Source: Idiomarina sp. PL1-037
GTDB lineage: Bacteria; Pseudomonadota; Gammaproteobacteria; Enterobacterales; Alteromonadaceae
Direction: 5' to 3'
Assembly: GCF_034422975.1 (NCBI RefSeq)
Contig: NZ_CP139873.1
Coordinates: 2,418,001 to 2,482,000 of the forward strand
Length of the DNA stretch: 64,000 nt
A program made the translations under genes and the position numbers. The first letter of the stretch is position 1; every line of letters begins with the position of its first letter. This document shows, one piece after another, positions 36,468 through 46,063 of the stretch. The notes beneath the pieces were generated by a model. The model had not been told where the DNA came from, ran no database searches, and saw nothing but the letters and a program-made list of their open reading frames with translations.

Positions 36468-37757
36468 ATGAGTCGCTCAGAAGAATTATATACTCAGGCA
36501 CAAATCAGTATCCCCGGAGGCGTTAACTCGCCGGTTCGGGCGTTTAATGGAGTTGGCGGCAGCCCCATTTTCTTTGAGCGTGCTGAAGGCGCTTACATGG
36601 TGGATGCCGACGGCAAACGTTATATCGATTACGTCGGCTCATGGGGTCCCATGATTCTGGGACATAATCACCCGGCAGTGTTAGAGGCCACTCTGCAGGC
36701 AGCAAAGCGAGGCTTGAGCTTCGGTACACCAACGGAAGTTGAAATCACCATGGCGGAGACTATTCGCAAAATAGTCCCTTCTATTGAAAAGGTGCGTATG
36801 GTAAATTCCGGCACTGAAGCCACTATGACGGCCATTCGCCTGGCACGCGGCTACACCAGCCGGGATAAAATTCTGAAGTTTGAAGGTAACTACCACGGCC
36901 ACGCCGACTCCTTGCTGGTTAAAGCGGGTTCAGGTGCTTTGACTCTGGGTGTTCCTAACTCGCCCGGCATTCCTGAAGATTTTGCCAAACATACCTTAAC
37001 CGCCACTTACAACGATATTGAATCAGTGAAACAAATTTTCGCTGAAATGGGCGATGAAATTGCCTGCATTATTGTTGAGCCGGTAGCTGGTAACATGAAC
37101 TGCATTCCACCAGCTCAAGGCTTTTTGGAAGGCTTACGCAGTCTTTGTGACGAGCATGGTTCAGTCCTGATTTTTGATGAAGTCATGACCGGTTTCCGTG
37201 TGGCCCCGGGCGGCGCTCAAGATCGCTACAAGGTTAAACCTGACCTCACAACTTTAGGTAAGGTGATTGGTGGCGGTATGCCAGTCGGCGCTTTCGGCGG
37301 CAAAAAAGAAGTTATGAACTACATTGCGCCGTTGGGTCCTGTTTATCAGGCAGGCACCTTATCGGGAAACCCGGTTGCTATGGCCGCCGGCTTAGCGGCA
37401 TTACAGCAATTATCTACCCCAGGGCTTTATGACCAGCTTTACCAACGCGTTGACACGCTACTGGACGGCTTGCAGGAACGCGCTGACAAGGCTGGTGTAC
37501 CAATGACAACCAACCGCGCCGGTTCTATGTTTGGTTTCTTCTTTACCGAAGAGCCCGAAGTGACCACTTACGCTCAGGCTACACAGTGTAATATGGAACA
37601 CTTTAAGACGTTCTATCACGCCATGTTAGAGCAAGGCGTGTATCTTGCGCCATCGGCCTTTGAAGGCGGCTTTATGTCCGCAGCGCACAGTGAAGAAGAC
37701 ATTCAGAACACTCTGGATGCCGCTGAAAAAGCCTTTGCTAAGTTAGCCACCAAATAA
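36468..37757 (+). CDS. hemL: Glutamate-1-semialdehyde 2,1-aminomutase
   Basis: PLP enzyme that converts glutamate 1-semialdehyde to 5-aminolevulinate in the C5 haem pathway. The 429 residues include PGGVNSPVRAF near the N-terminus, the FDEVMTGFR segment and the PLP lysine at Lys265 in TTLGKVIGGGMPVGA. AAAGAGG precedes the ATG. Its 3' end overlaps the convergent mrcB by 15 bases. Confidence 0.97.
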   Translation: MSRSEELYTQAQISIPGGVNSPVRAFNGVGGSPIFFERAEGAYMVDADGKRYIDYVGSWGPMILGHNHPAVLEATLQAAKRGLSFGTPTEVEITMAETIRKIVPSIEKVRMVNSGTEATMTAIRLARGYTSRDKILKFEGNYHGHADSLLVKAGSGALTLGVPNSPGIPEDFAKHTLTATYNDIESVKQIFAEMGDEIACIIVEPVAGNMNCIPPAQGFLEGLRSLCDEHGSVLIFDEVMTGFRVAPGGAQDRYKVKPDLTTLGKVIGGGMPVGAFGGKKEVMNYIAPLGPVYQAGTLSGNPVAMAAGLAALQQLSTPGLYDQLYQRVDTLLDGLQERADKAGVPMTTNRAGSMFGFFFTEEPEVTTYAQATQCNMEHFKTFYHAMLEQGVYLAPSAFEGGFMSAAHSEEDIQNTLDAAEKAFAKLATK

Positions 37758-40010
37758 ACGCTCCCACCAGCTTTTCTCGCGGATATTGCCTTCACAGGTA
37801 ATATCCTCGGGAAGCCTGATTTCCTCAGCCGGTAATTTACGACCATTACCGCAATCTTCAGGAATTCGCTGTCCCGTTGTCGGGTGAAAGTTTTGCATTT
37901 GCAGAGGCTCCGGTACATCTAAAGCCATGCTCAACGGCGGTAAGTAATCATAAAAATCCGCCACAACGTTGAGAGCCCCGCTACTGCCGGTTAAGCCTAC
38001 GGGTTGATTATCGTCACGGCCTAACCAAACCGTAACTACATGCTCGCCATCTACAGCCACAAACCAGCTGTCACGATAATCATTCGTTGTACCTGTCTTG
38101 CCACCAACTACCTGACCGGCTAACGCACTTTGAAGACGACTTGCTGTGCCCTCAGCCACTACTCCACGTAAACCATAACGAGTCAGATAAGACACGTTTT
38201 TATCGAAAACTTCTTCTGTCTCCGGTGCTTCGCGCCTATAAAGCACCTCACCCTGATGCGTGGTGATAGACGAAACCGCAGCCAAAGACTGATAACGACC
38301 ATCATTCATCAACGCACTGTACATTCGTGTCACCGCCATAGGAGACAATGACGCAGCCCCCAAAGTCAGCGATGGATAGGCTTGTAACGGCGTTGTCACG
38401 CCTAACTCGCGTAAATAACTCACCAGTTGATCTATGCCCACTTCCATGCCCACCCGAACGGCCGGTAAGTTGCGCGACTGGACCAAGGCATCGTACAGCA
38501 ACAAACTACCATCAAATTCTTTATCGTAGTTCTGCGGCTTCCATTCTTTGCCTTTTTTGTCAGACAACGTAATGGGCTCATCTGCGACCGGGGTATGCAG
38601 ACCAACGCCTGAATCCTGCATCGCGGCGGCATAAATGATGGGCTTCATTAATGAACCTATTGGTCGCAATGCTAACAGCGCCCGGTTATAACCTATAGCC
38701 TGACTTAAGCGGCCACCAGCCAGTGCACTCACCGTGCCGTTACGGTAATCAGCAACGACCATTGCGCCTTCTAACTTTTTATCTTCGCCGCCAGCCATAA
38801 GCTGTTGTGCTAACGAACGCTGTACTGCACTTTGTGCGTCCACCTGCAAATGCGTAAAGATTTTCAGCCCGGTTTCCTGCCAGTCTTCCGGCAGGATAAT
38901 GCGCTTCATTTCCCGACGTACTAAGTCCATATAATGGGGGTACGGGTGCTCAACCAGACGGCGGCTTTCTTTAACGTCAAGCGGCTGTTCAACCGCCGCA
39001 ACGTAGTTATCTTTACCAAGCAGGTCCTGTTCAAACATGACTTTAAGCACGGTGTCTCTGCGGCTTTGGGCGCGCTCCGGGAAACGTCTTGGGTCGTAAT
39101 AAGAAGGACCTTTTATCATCCCCACCATTAAAGCAATTTCGCTTGGGGTTAGCTCCTGTACTTGCTTACCAAAATAGAACTGGCTGGCAAGCCCTATACC
39201 GTGAATCGCATTGCTTCCGTCCTGCCCAAAATACACTTCGTTCAGGTAGGTCTCTAATATGGTGTTTTTATCAAAACGGTAATCGATAACCAGCGACATC
39301 ATGGCTTCGTGAAACTTGCGCCACAATGTCTGCTCTCGGCTCAGATAAATGTTTTTGACCAGTTGCTGAGTAAGAGTAGAGCCGCCCTGAACCGTTCTGC
39401 CCGCTTTTAAGTTAGCAGCTAAAGCCCGCAGAATAGACCACGGCGATACGCCCTGATGATGATAGAAGTTTCTGTCTTCAACTTTTAATAAGGTTTCAAT
39501 AAGTAAGTTAGGCACGACTTCCAGCCCAACTAACAAACGGTCTTCTTTACTTAAGGTACTAATGCGGCCTATCAGCTCGGGTTCCAGACGAAAGCTTTCC
39601 AGCTCTCTGCCACTGGGCCAGCTTTTTATCGACTCAATACGGTCACCGCGAAAGTTAATTTGCACTCTTTGCGCCATTTGCGGTCCATCGGAAAAGTCGA
39701 AAGGCCGCCTGTGCACCATGACATTGTTTTTACCAACCGAGTAGTAACCCGACTGCCCGGTATTACTATTACGCTGATAACCCACCCGCTCCAGAACATC
39801 GACCAAACGTTGCAGACGCATAGGATGACTCTTTCTTAACGTTACCTCATCGGCGTAAACCAAAGCAGGTGCCTGATAGCGCTTGTTACTAAAATGACGC
39901 GACAAACTGGCATCCAGATAAATGGCATAAAGCCCGATGACGGCGATAAGTACCAGCCCTATCTTAAAGCTTGTCCAGAATAGGTATTGAAACCATCGAC
40001 TTTTTATCAC
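37743..40010 (-). CDS. mrcB: Bifunctional penicillin-binding protein 1B
   Basis: Class A PBP that polymerises and crosslinks peptidoglycan at the outer face of the inner membrane. The 755 residues hold a TM anchor (about 12-31), a UB2H-like region (about 55-125), the glycosyltransferase with Glu178 (EDRNFYHHQG) and GGSTLTQQL, and the transpeptidase with SxxK at 453-456 (SLMK), SRN at 512-514 and KTG at 638-640. All catalytic motifs are intact. The start is GTG 40010, overlapping the hrpB stop codon (TAGTG), with AAAAGG upstream. The hrpB-mrcB adjacency matches E. coli. It overlaps convergent hemL. Confidence 0.96.
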   Translation of the reverse strand: MIKSRWFQYLFWTSFKIGLVLIAVIGLYAIYLDASLSRHFSNKRYQAPALVYADEVTLRKSHPMRLQRLVDVLERVGYQRNSNTGQSGYYSVGKNNVMVHRRPFDFSDGPQMAQRVQINFRGDRIESIKSWPSGRELESFRLEPELIGRISTLSKEDRLLVGLEVVPNLLIETLLKVEDRNFYHHQGVSPWSILRALAANLKAGRTVQGGSTLTQQLVKNIYLSREQTLWRKFHEAMMSLVIDYRFDKNTILETYLNEVYFGQDGSNAIHGIGLASQFYFGKQVQELTPSEIALMVGMIKGPSYYDPRRFPERAQSRRDTVLKVMFEQDLLGKDNYVAAVEQPLDVKESRRLVEHPYPHYMDLVRREMKRIILPEDWQETGLKIFTHLQVDAQSAVQRSLAQQLMAGGEDKKLEGAMVVADYRNGTVSALAGGRLSQAIGYNRALLALRPIGSLMKPIIYAAAMQDSGVGLHTPVADEPITLSDKKGKEWKPQNYDKEFDGSLLLYDALVQSRNLPAVRVGMEVGIDQLVSYLRELGVTTPLQAYPSLTLGAASLSPMAVTRMYSALMNDGRYQSLAAVSSITTHQGEVLYRREAPETEEVFDKNVSYLTRYGLRGVVAEGTASRLQSALAGQVVGGKTGTTNDYRDSWFVAVDGEHVVTVWLGRDDNQPVGLTGSSGALNVVADFYDYLPPLSMALDVPEPLQMQNFHPTTGQRIPEDCGNGRKLPAEEIRLPEDITCEGNIREKSWWERLFGG

Positions 40011-42481
40011 TACTGCTGCCTTTTGGTTTTAAACGTTGCGGTTGCATTCAGAGGGTCTTCGGGCCACGGATGCTTAGGGTAGCGACCACGCATTTCTTTG
40101 CGCACGTCGGCGTACGCATTTTGCCAGAAACTCGCGAGATCATTGGTTCGCTGTAACAGACGCCCGGCCGGAGACAGAAGATCCACGGTCACAACTTGTT
40201 GGTTATCAATAATTTTAGGCGATTCAGAGACACCAAACATTTCCTGTAATTTGACCTCAACTCTGGGGGTATCGTCCAGATAATTTATAAACACTTTACG
40301 TTCTGTCGGAGTTTGCCACCATTCAGGACAAGCCGAATTAAGACGTTGCAGTTCTGAGTAGTCGAGAAAATAACACAAGGCCTCGTAAGGATCCCACTGC
40401 TGCAATTGTTTTAATGACCGGATATTCGTCCAGTATGGCGCAGCCCAGCGCTCCAGGCTATTAAGTAGTCCTGCATCGCTCATGTCGTAAGCCCCCAGCT
40501 CTCCGGCTTGTTGCAGCCAGTAGACCCGCCGTTGTAGCTGTTTCGCGCGTTGACTCCAGTTGAGTTTATCCAGGCCTTTATCGCGCAACCACAGGCAGAA
40601 GGCTTCGGCTTTTTGTTCATTGGAAACCGGTCCACTATTCGTAGTCTGGCTGAGTACCAGGGAGCCCAGCTGAGTACGAGTTATTTGTCGCAGTTGTTGC
40701 TGCTCACCTACCCATTCAGCTGTTTTCCTGGTCTGCAAAGGTATGCCGGCTTCTTTCAGTAACGACAAGGCATCGTCCACAGGTAACAGACAGCGGCTGC
40801 GGCCTATCGTATTTTGCTCATGAAAGGTGACATCAAAAATAATTGCCCAGGTTGGCTGCTTAAGGCGACTGCTGTCGCCACTCACCCGCCCGCCACAGGC
40901 CAGTTGAAAGTCGCCTCGGCTGGCATCATACTTTGCGACTCGGTCGGGGTAACCTTGCAGTAAGGCAGCGGCAAGGCCTTCTTCACAGGTTGTTGCGGAT
41001 TCCGCGGAGTCTGCAACTTCTTTCAGCCCAAAATGGTTTAACCAATAGCGCCAGCGTTGTTGCCACAAAGGCGCCTGTTTTTGTTGTTGATAATGCTGCT
41101 GAGTGCGTTCAAATAGATCGACTGTTTTTATGCTAGTTTGCGGCTCTTCCAGTGTAGCCAGAACACGAGCCATAGCAGCTTGCTGCTCGTTCGCCAAAGC
41201 TTTGGCTGCGTCCGCCACCAATAAAATTCTGGGATCAAAACCGCCGGACTCGAGCTGTCGGGCTTTTGCGGTTAACTGCCCCTGTTTTATTAAGCCGGTG
41301 CTGGCTAAAAAGTCGGTCGCCGCGGCGCAATGGCCGGGGTCGGGCTGAGAAAACCAGGCCAGTTGATTCACCTCACTGCCCCAGCGCAGTACATCCAGTA
41401 CCAGTGCTGATAAATCCTGAGTGGCGACGTCCGGAGGCGCATAATCGGCAAAGCCATGTTCATCGGAGCGCGCCCACAAGCGAAAACATTGCCCGGCCTG
41501 CTGGCGACCCGCACGGCCGGCACGTTGTGTCGCCGATGCTTTGGCAATACGCTGCGTTGCTAACTGGCTTAGCCCGTATTGCGGCAGGTATTGAGCCCGG
41601 CGCTCGCGACCACTGTCGACAACCACATCAATACCGTCCAGAGTTAAGCTGGTTTCAGCAATATTCGTTGCCAGAATAATGCGTTTTTGGTCCGGCGCCT
41701 TTAATACTTGCCGCTGTTGCTGCAAGGGGATACGCCCGTGCAGGGGTAAAATGATTGTGCCCGGCGGCATTCGCTGGCTCAGTTCAGTCGCAATCTTTTG
41801 TATTTCATAAACACCGGGTAGGAAAACCAGAACACCTTTTTCGGCAGCAGCAAAGGCTTCGACAACCACTTTGGGTAAGTCAGTCAGCCATTGAGTAACA
41901 TGAGATGCTGGGCGATAGTGATACTCAACCGGATAACTCCGGCCTTCGCTGCGCAAAACCTGCACCTGATCACAGTAACTCTCTAACCAGAGTTTAAGAC
42001 TTTCTGCGGGCAAGGTGGCCGACATAATCAGCAGGTTTAAATCCGGACGCAATGGCAGGGCATCAATCACCAACGCCAGACTCAAGTCACTGTGCAAATT
42101 GCGTTCGTGGAATTCATCGAAGATTAGCGTGCCAATACCGCCAAGCTCAGGATCCTCCTGTAGCCATCGCACCAACACGCCTTCCGTAATAACGAGTAAC
42201 TTAGTTGCCTTACTGCGCTTGCTGTCGCCGCGCACCGTGTAACCAACTTGCTCCCCTACCGACTCGCCCAACTGCTTAGCCAAATAATGAGCAATATTCA
42301 GCGCAGCAACACGCCGGGGCTGCAGCATGACAATAAGACCGTCATTAGCAATACCCTGCTGCAACAGAAATAGCGGAAGTTGTGTTGATTTACCGGCACC
42401 GGGCGGTGCCTCAATAACGACACGCGCTGCCGGAAAGGCTTTCGCCAGCTCCGGCAGCACGCTCTCAATTGGCAAGGTCAT
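40010..42481 (-). CDS. hrpB: ATP-dependent helicase HrpB
   Basis: DEAH-type RNA helicase homologue of unknown in vivo substrate. The 823 residues begin with the helicase core: Walker A APPGAGKST (25-33), DEFH box (122-125), SATLPAE, TNIAETSLT and QRAGRAGR, followed by the HrpB-specific C-terminal half. ATG 42481 opens MTLPIESVLPEL, which matches the family. pepB ends 6 bases upstream and mrcB starts on its last base, so pepB-hrpB-mrcB are probably one operon. Confidence 0.95.
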   Translation of the reverse strand: MTLPIESVLPELAKAFPAARVVIEAPPGAGKSTQLPLFLLQQGIANDGLIVMLQPRRVAALNIAHYLAKQLGESVGEQVGYTVRGDSKRSKATKLLVITEGVLVRWLQEDPELGGIGTLIFDEFHERNLHSDLSLALVIDALPLRPDLNLLIMSATLPAESLKLWLESYCDQVQVLRSEGRSYPVEYHYRPASHVTQWLTDLPKVVVEAFAAAEKGVLVFLPGVYEIQKIATELSQRMPPGTIILPLHGRIPLQQQRQVLKAPDQKRIILATNIAETSLTLDGIDVVVDSGRERRAQYLPQYGLSQLATQRIAKASATQRAGRAGRQQAGQCFRLWARSDEHGFADYAPPDVATQDLSALVLDVLRWGSEVNQLAWFSQPDPGHCAAATDFLASTGLIKQGQLTAKARQLESGGFDPRILLVADAAKALANEQQAAMARVLATLEEPQTSIKTVDLFERTQQHYQQQKQAPLWQQRWRYWLNHFGLKEVADSAESATTCEEGLAAALLQGYPDRVAKYDASRGDFQLACGGRVSGDSSRLKQPTWAIIFDVTFHEQNTIGRSRCLLPVDDALSLLKEAGIPLQTRKTAEWVGEQQQLRQITRTQLGSLVLSQTTNSGPVSNEQKAEAFCLWLRDKGLDKLNWSQRAKQLQRRVYWLQQAGELGAYDMSDAGLLNSLERWAAPYWTNIRSLKQLQQWDPYEALCYFLDYSELQRLNSACPEWWQTPTERKVFINYLDDTPRVEVKLQEMFGVSESPKIIDNQQVVTVDLLSPAGRLLQRTNDLASFWQNAYADVRKEMRGRYPKHPWPEDPLNATATFKTKRQQ

Positions 42482-42487
42482 GCCAAA

Positions 42488-43786
42488 TTAATCACCTTGT
42501 ACGGTTGCGGCTATGGTGCGAACACCGGCCGCGGTAGCGCCTGTCGCCCACATAGAGGTCGCCGATTTTTGGTAAGCGCCAGCTAAATCGAAGTGCAGCC
42601 AGCCTTTGCCGCTGTTCGGCGCAAAGCGCAGTAAAAAGCCCGCGGCATTACTTGCACCACCGGCACCACCACCTTTTTGCGGGCGGCTGTTGGCCGTATC
42701 AGCAAACGCTGACGGGCAGTTCTCACTGTGCCATGGGGCCAACGGTAAGCGCCACAATAGCTCATTTTCTTTATCCGCATTCGCCAATGCTTTAGTGGCA
42801 GCCACTTCATCCACACTAAACAGCGCGTTGTACTCATTACCAACCGCCATTTGCGCGGCGCCGGTCAGTGTCGCCGCATCAATAATCTGTTTAGCACCAA
42901 ACTCACCCGCGGCCTGTAAGCCATCGGCCAGCACCAGACGACCTTCTGCATCGGTATTAACAACTTCAACCGTCAGGCCGTTTTTATAGCGAATAATGTC
43001 GCCTAACTTGTACGCGCGGCCATCAATCATGTTTTCGGCACAGCAAAGAATGAGCTTCACACGCTTATTCAAACCGCGGCGTATTGCCAACGACAATGCA
43101 CCGGATACGGTAGCTGCACCACCCATGTCGCACTTCATAGCGAGCATGCCTTCGCTTGGCTTAATGCTGTAACCACCACTGTCGTAGGTAATACCTTTAC
43201 CTATCAACGCGGTTTCTACTGGCGCATTGTCATCGCCGGTTGGGTTGTAATCTAATACCAACAACCCCGGCGCGTGCTGACTGGCGCGACCTACCGTATA
43301 AATTCCCATCCAGCCGGCATCTTTCAGCGCTTCACCTTTTATGAATTCCGCGCTGACGGTATCTGGTGCCAGAGCCTTAAAGTGCTCGGTTACGCGTTGC
43401 GCCAAACTTTCAGGATAAACCTCTTCCGCTGACAAGTTGGTCAGCTCGCGACTGAAACGAGTCGCTTCACGCATGGCATCAAGTTCTTTCGCGGCGGGTT
43501 CATCGGTTTTACTCCAGATAACCTGGTTGGTTGACAAGGTTGACGTAAACCCTTGTGACAACGCCCACTGACGCTCCAGATTCCAGTCACTGCCAGCAGC
43601 TTCAATGGTTACTGCTCCGGTATTGTCCAGAGTCCGGCCTGCTTTCTGGATACGCCGCAAGTTTTCAGCTTCATCTTCAACTAAGATGATGTGTGCTTTG
43701 TTTTCGCCAAAGACTAAGTTTGATTTTGGATTCCAATAACTTGCGGGGGCTTCCTGAGTTAAATAGATTGCGAGTGCGCTGGACAT
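42488..43786 (-). CDS. pepB: Aminopeptidase B (M17 leucyl aminopeptidase family)
   Basis: Dinuclear-metal aminopeptidase of 432 residues, the size of E. coli PepB (427) rather than PepA. The M17 core has GKGITYDSGGYSIKP and MKCDMGGAA with metal ligands, the signature NTDAEGRLVLADGL and DAATLTGA. No signal peptide, so cytosolic. It is divergent from sfsA with a 56-base gap that should hold promoters for both. In E. coli pepB lies near isc genes; here it heads the hrpB-mrcB operon. Confidence 0.9.
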   Translation of the reverse strand: MSSALAIYLTQEAPASYWNPKSNLVFGENKAHIILVEDEAENLRRIQKAGRTLDNTGAVTIEAAGSDWNLERQWALSQGFTSTLSTNQVIWSKTDEPAAKELDAMREATRFSRELTNLSAEEVYPESLAQRVTEHFKALAPDTVSAEFIKGEALKDAGWMGIYTVGRASQHAPGLLVLDYNPTGDDNAPVETALIGKGITYDSGGYSIKPSEGMLAMKCDMGGAATVSGALSLAIRRGLNKRVKLILCCAENMIDGRAYKLGDIIRYKNGLTVEVVNTDAEGRLVLADGLQAAGEFGAKQIIDAATLTGAAQMAVGNEYNALFSVDEVAATKALANADKENELLWRLPLAPWHSENCPSAFADTANSRPQKGGGAGGASNAAGFLLRFAPNSGKGWLHFDLAGAYQKSATSMWATGATAAGVRTIAATVQGD

Positions 43787-43842
43787 TCTGTACCTCTCCC
43801 GATAATTTGCTGTCTGTTTATACTAGAGTTATGAGGTCTCTG

Positions 43843-44547
43843 ATGCAATTTAACAAGCCCCTGCGCCAGGGAGTTTTGCAAAAAAGATACAAGCGTTTTC
43901 TCGCCGACATTGATTTTGGTGACAACGAAACGACAACAACCCACTGCCCTAATACCGGAGCCATGACCGGATGTGCAGAGCCTGGCTTTACGGCCTGGTG
44001 CAGTGTTTCTGATAACCCCAAACGTAAATACTCACTGACCTGGGAGCTCGCTCAGAATAACAACGGTGAAATTATTGTGGTCAATACACAGCACGCTAAC
44101 CGCATGGCCGGAGAGTTACTGCAAACCAACCTTGTGCCTGAATTAAGCCAGTGGCAAGAGCTAAAACCAGAGCAACGCTACGGTAAAGAAAAAAGCCGCA
44201 TCGACTGGTGGGCTGTCGACCAGAATAACCGTGAATGCTTTATTGAAGTGAAAAGTGTCACTTTAGCGGATGCGGGTCAGGGTTACTTTCCCGACGCAGT
44301 CAGCCAACGCGCTCATAAACACCTTAATGAACTTATGCAGGTTGTGGCCGATGGTCATCGCGCCGTGCAGCTATACATGGTAATGCACGACGGTATTGAA
44401 CAAGTTTCCCCCGCCGCACATATCGATACCCAGTATGCTGAGCTGTGTAAAAAAGCAGCGTCAGTCGGAGTCGAGTTTTATGCCGTAAAGTGCCGCGCGT
44501 CGGCGAAAGAAATAAAACTGGAGAGACCAGTTCCCGTAAGCCTTTAA
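43843..44547 (+). CDS. sfsA: Sugar fermentation stimulation protein SfsA
   Basis: Family protein named for stimulating maltose genes in E. coli; described as DNA-binding with a nuclease-like fold, but the role is unsettled. The start at 43843 gives 234 residues, exactly the E. coli length, and has GAGG seven bases ahead; an open frame from 43693 runs back into divergent pepB. Family blocks include YKRFLADIDFG, HCPNTGAMTGC, and VDQNNRECFIEVKSVTLAD. It lies upstream of dksA, as in E. coli. Confidence 0.95.
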   Translation: MQFNKPLRQGVLQKRYKRFLADIDFGDNETTTTHCPNTGAMTGCAEPGFTAWCSVSDNPKRKYSLTWELAQNNNGEIIVVNTQHANRMAGELLQTNLVPELSQWQELKPEQRYGKEKSRIDWWAVDQNNRECFIEVKSVTLADAGQGYFPDAVSQRAHKHLNELMQVVADGHRAVQLYMVMHDGIEQVSPAAHIDTQYAELCKKAASVGVEFYAVKCRASAKEIKLERPVPVSL

Positions 44548-44595
44548 AACTCAATACATTCACAATTTTACCGCAGAAATTTAATCCGAATGACA

Positions 44596-44624
44596 TTGCC
44601 AACCGTACCCCTTTCTGGTATACG
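44596..44624 (+). promoter_or_regulatory. Candidate sigma-70 promoter for dksA
   Basis: TTGCCA (44596-44601, 5 of 6 to consensus), a 17-base spacer and TATACG (44619-44624) preceded by TGG, an extended -10 element. It would give a leader of about 55 bases that contains a T-rich stretch. The 139-base gap after sfsA otherwise shows nothing notable. Confidence 0.55.
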
Positions 44625-44686
44625 TAGCGTCCTTTTTTTAATGTACCGCTTTTTAAGCACTCTTTTATAGAGAATGTAGGAGATCC

Positions 44687-45142
44687 ATGATGCCTCAAGG
44701 CAAGGATAAGAAAACCCATGGCATCCTGGCGATGGCCGGCCTGGAGCCGTATCAGGAAAAACAGGGTGAAGAGTACATGAACGATGCGCAACGTGCGCAT
44801 TTTCGTCGTATTCTGGAAGAATGGCGTCGTCAATTACGTCAGGAAGTTGATCGCACAGTGCATCATATGAAAGACGAAGCAGCGAATTTTCCTGACCCGG
44901 TAGACCGCGCTGCGCAGGAAGAAGAGTTCAGTATCGAACTACGTACACGTGACCGTGAGCGTAAGTTGATTAAGAAGATTGAAAAAACTTTACAAAAGAT
45001 AGAAGAAGATGATTTTGGCTTTTGCGAATCGTGCGGTATTGAAATTGGTATCCGCCGCTTAGAAGCTCGCCCAACAGCTGACCAGTGCGTGGACTGTAAA
45101 ACGCTGGCGGAAATGAAAGAGAAGCAAATGACCGGAGCCTAA
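44687..45142 (+). CDS. dksA: RNA polymerase-binding transcription factor DksA
   Basis: Secondary-channel regulator of RNA polymerase that works with ppGpp in the stringent response. The 151 residues match E. coli DksA throughout. The coiled-coil tip carries Asp70 and Asp73 in DPVDRAA, and the zinc finger has all four cysteines (113, 116, 134, 137), so this is a zinc-dependent DksA. Two consecutive ATGs (44687, 44690) follow AGGAG; the second has the better spacing (7 bases). gluQ starts 6 bases after the stop codon, as in E. coli. Confidence 0.98.
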   Translation: MMPQGKDKKTHGILAMAGLEPYQEKQGEEYMNDAQRAHFRRILEEWRRQLRQEVDRTVHHMKDEAANFPDPVDRAAQEEEFSIELRTRDRERKLIKKIEKTLQKIEEDDFGFCESCGIEIGIRRLEARPTADQCVDCKTLAEMKEKQMTGA

Positions 45143-45148
45143 AGGCTC
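45135..45148 (+). repeat. Small hairpin across the dksA stop codon and gluQ ribosome-binding site
   Basis: GAGCC (45135-45139) and GGCTC (45144-45148) flank a TAAA loop that contains the dksA stop codon. The 3' arm abuts the gluQ ATG and includes the AAGG-like Shine-Dalgarno. A ribosome ending dksA would open it, which suggests translational coupling (inference). Confidence 0.4.
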
Positions 45149-46000
45149 ATGTATCGTGGCCGTTTTGCACCAACACCTTCAGGGCCTTTGCACCTGGGAT
45201 CATTAGTAGCTGCCGTTGGTAGCTACTTAGATGCTAAAGCGCATAAAGGTGAATGGCTGGTTCGCATTGAAGATGTCGATAAACCGCGAGCCGTGGCCGG
45301 AGCGGCCAATACCATTTTAACTCAGTTAGAAGCTCACGGTTTAGAGTGGGATGGCCCCGTTTTATACCAAAGCCAGCGTGACTCAGTTTACCAGCATCAG
45401 CTCAACCAGCTGGAAAACGCTCAGCGTCTTTATCAATGTGACTGCAGTCGTCGGGCTATTCGTGCCCGCAGCGATCACTACGATGGCTACTGTCGTAACC
45501 ACCAGCCTCGTTCAACCCCCTTCGCCCTGCGCTTTGTTAACAATAATCCGATTGATGCATTTAATGACCGCGTGCACGGCGTATTAGAAGATCACTCTGC
45601 TTCAGTCTGTGAAGACTTCGTACTGAAACGCCGCGACGGATTGTATGCTTACCAGCTGGCTGTGGTCGTTGATGATATTGAACAGGGAGTTACCGATATT
45701 GTACGTGGTAGCGACTTGATAACTCCTAGCTTCTGGCAGCTCACTTTATGGCAGTATTTCACCGGAAATCAGCCACGAATGATGCATTTACCGCTGATAA
45801 TGAATGACGATGGTCGCAAGTTGAGTAAACAAAACCATGCGCCGCCGATTGAGTCCAGCCAGGCAAGTAATAACCTGTTCATGGCGCTGAATTATCTGGG
45901 TATTGAGCCGGAACCGGAGCTGCGGCAAAGCCCTGTCAGGGAAATATTGCAACAGGCGTTGCAAAGTTGGTGCAAAAAGTGGCATATAGCAGGTCGTTAA
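45149..46000 (+). CDS. gluQ: Glutamyl-Q tRNA(Asp) synthetase
   Basis: Truncated GluRS paralogue (YadB) that attaches glutamate to queuosine at position 34 of tRNA-Asp. The 283 residues hold the HIGH-like PSGPLHLGSL (11-20) and a KMSKS-like DGRKLSKQNH, but lack the anticodon-binding domain. Cysteines near CDCSRRAIRARS and the YCRNH segment fit the zinc-binding region. It lies directly after dksA, and pcnB follows; the same order is found in E. coli. Confidence 0.95.
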   Translation: MYRGRFAPTPSGPLHLGSLVAAVGSYLDAKAHKGEWLVRIEDVDKPRAVAGAANTILTQLEAHGLEWDGPVLYQSQRDSVYQHQLNQLENAQRLYQCDCSRRAIRARSDHYDGYCRNHQPRSTPFALRFVNNNPIDAFNDRVHGVLEDHSASVCEDFVLKRRDGLYAYQLAVVVDDIEQGVTDIVRGSDLITPSFWQLTLWQYFTGNQPRMMHLPLIMNDDGRKLSKQNHAPPIESSQASNNLFMALNYLGIEPEPELRQSPVREILQQALQSWCKKWHIAGR

Positions 46001-46046
46001 CGGTACAATATACAGACAACAACTGATTCTAAATAAAAACAATGGT

Positions 46047-46063
46047 AAGGGAGAACCACCATT
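46047..46063 (+). promoter_or_regulatory. Ribosome-binding site and ATT start codon of pcnB
   Basis: AAGGGAG (46047-46053), a 7-base spacer and ATT (46061-46063). No ATG, GTG or TTG occurs in this frame between the upstream stop TAA (46046-46048) and the GTG at 46391, yet homology to PcnB is continuous from just after the ATT. An eight-codon open frame, ATG 46042 to TAA 46068, overlaps the site but has no Shine-Dalgarno of its own. Confidence 0.8.

Noticed and set aside
41266..41679. 137-residue open frame on the plus strand
   Set aside because: Antisense to the conserved hrpB core; reading frame opens by chance in codon-biased sequence.
43693..43842. N-terminal extension of sfsA
   Set aside because: It overlaps the divergent pepB gene and would make the protein 50 residues longer than the family.
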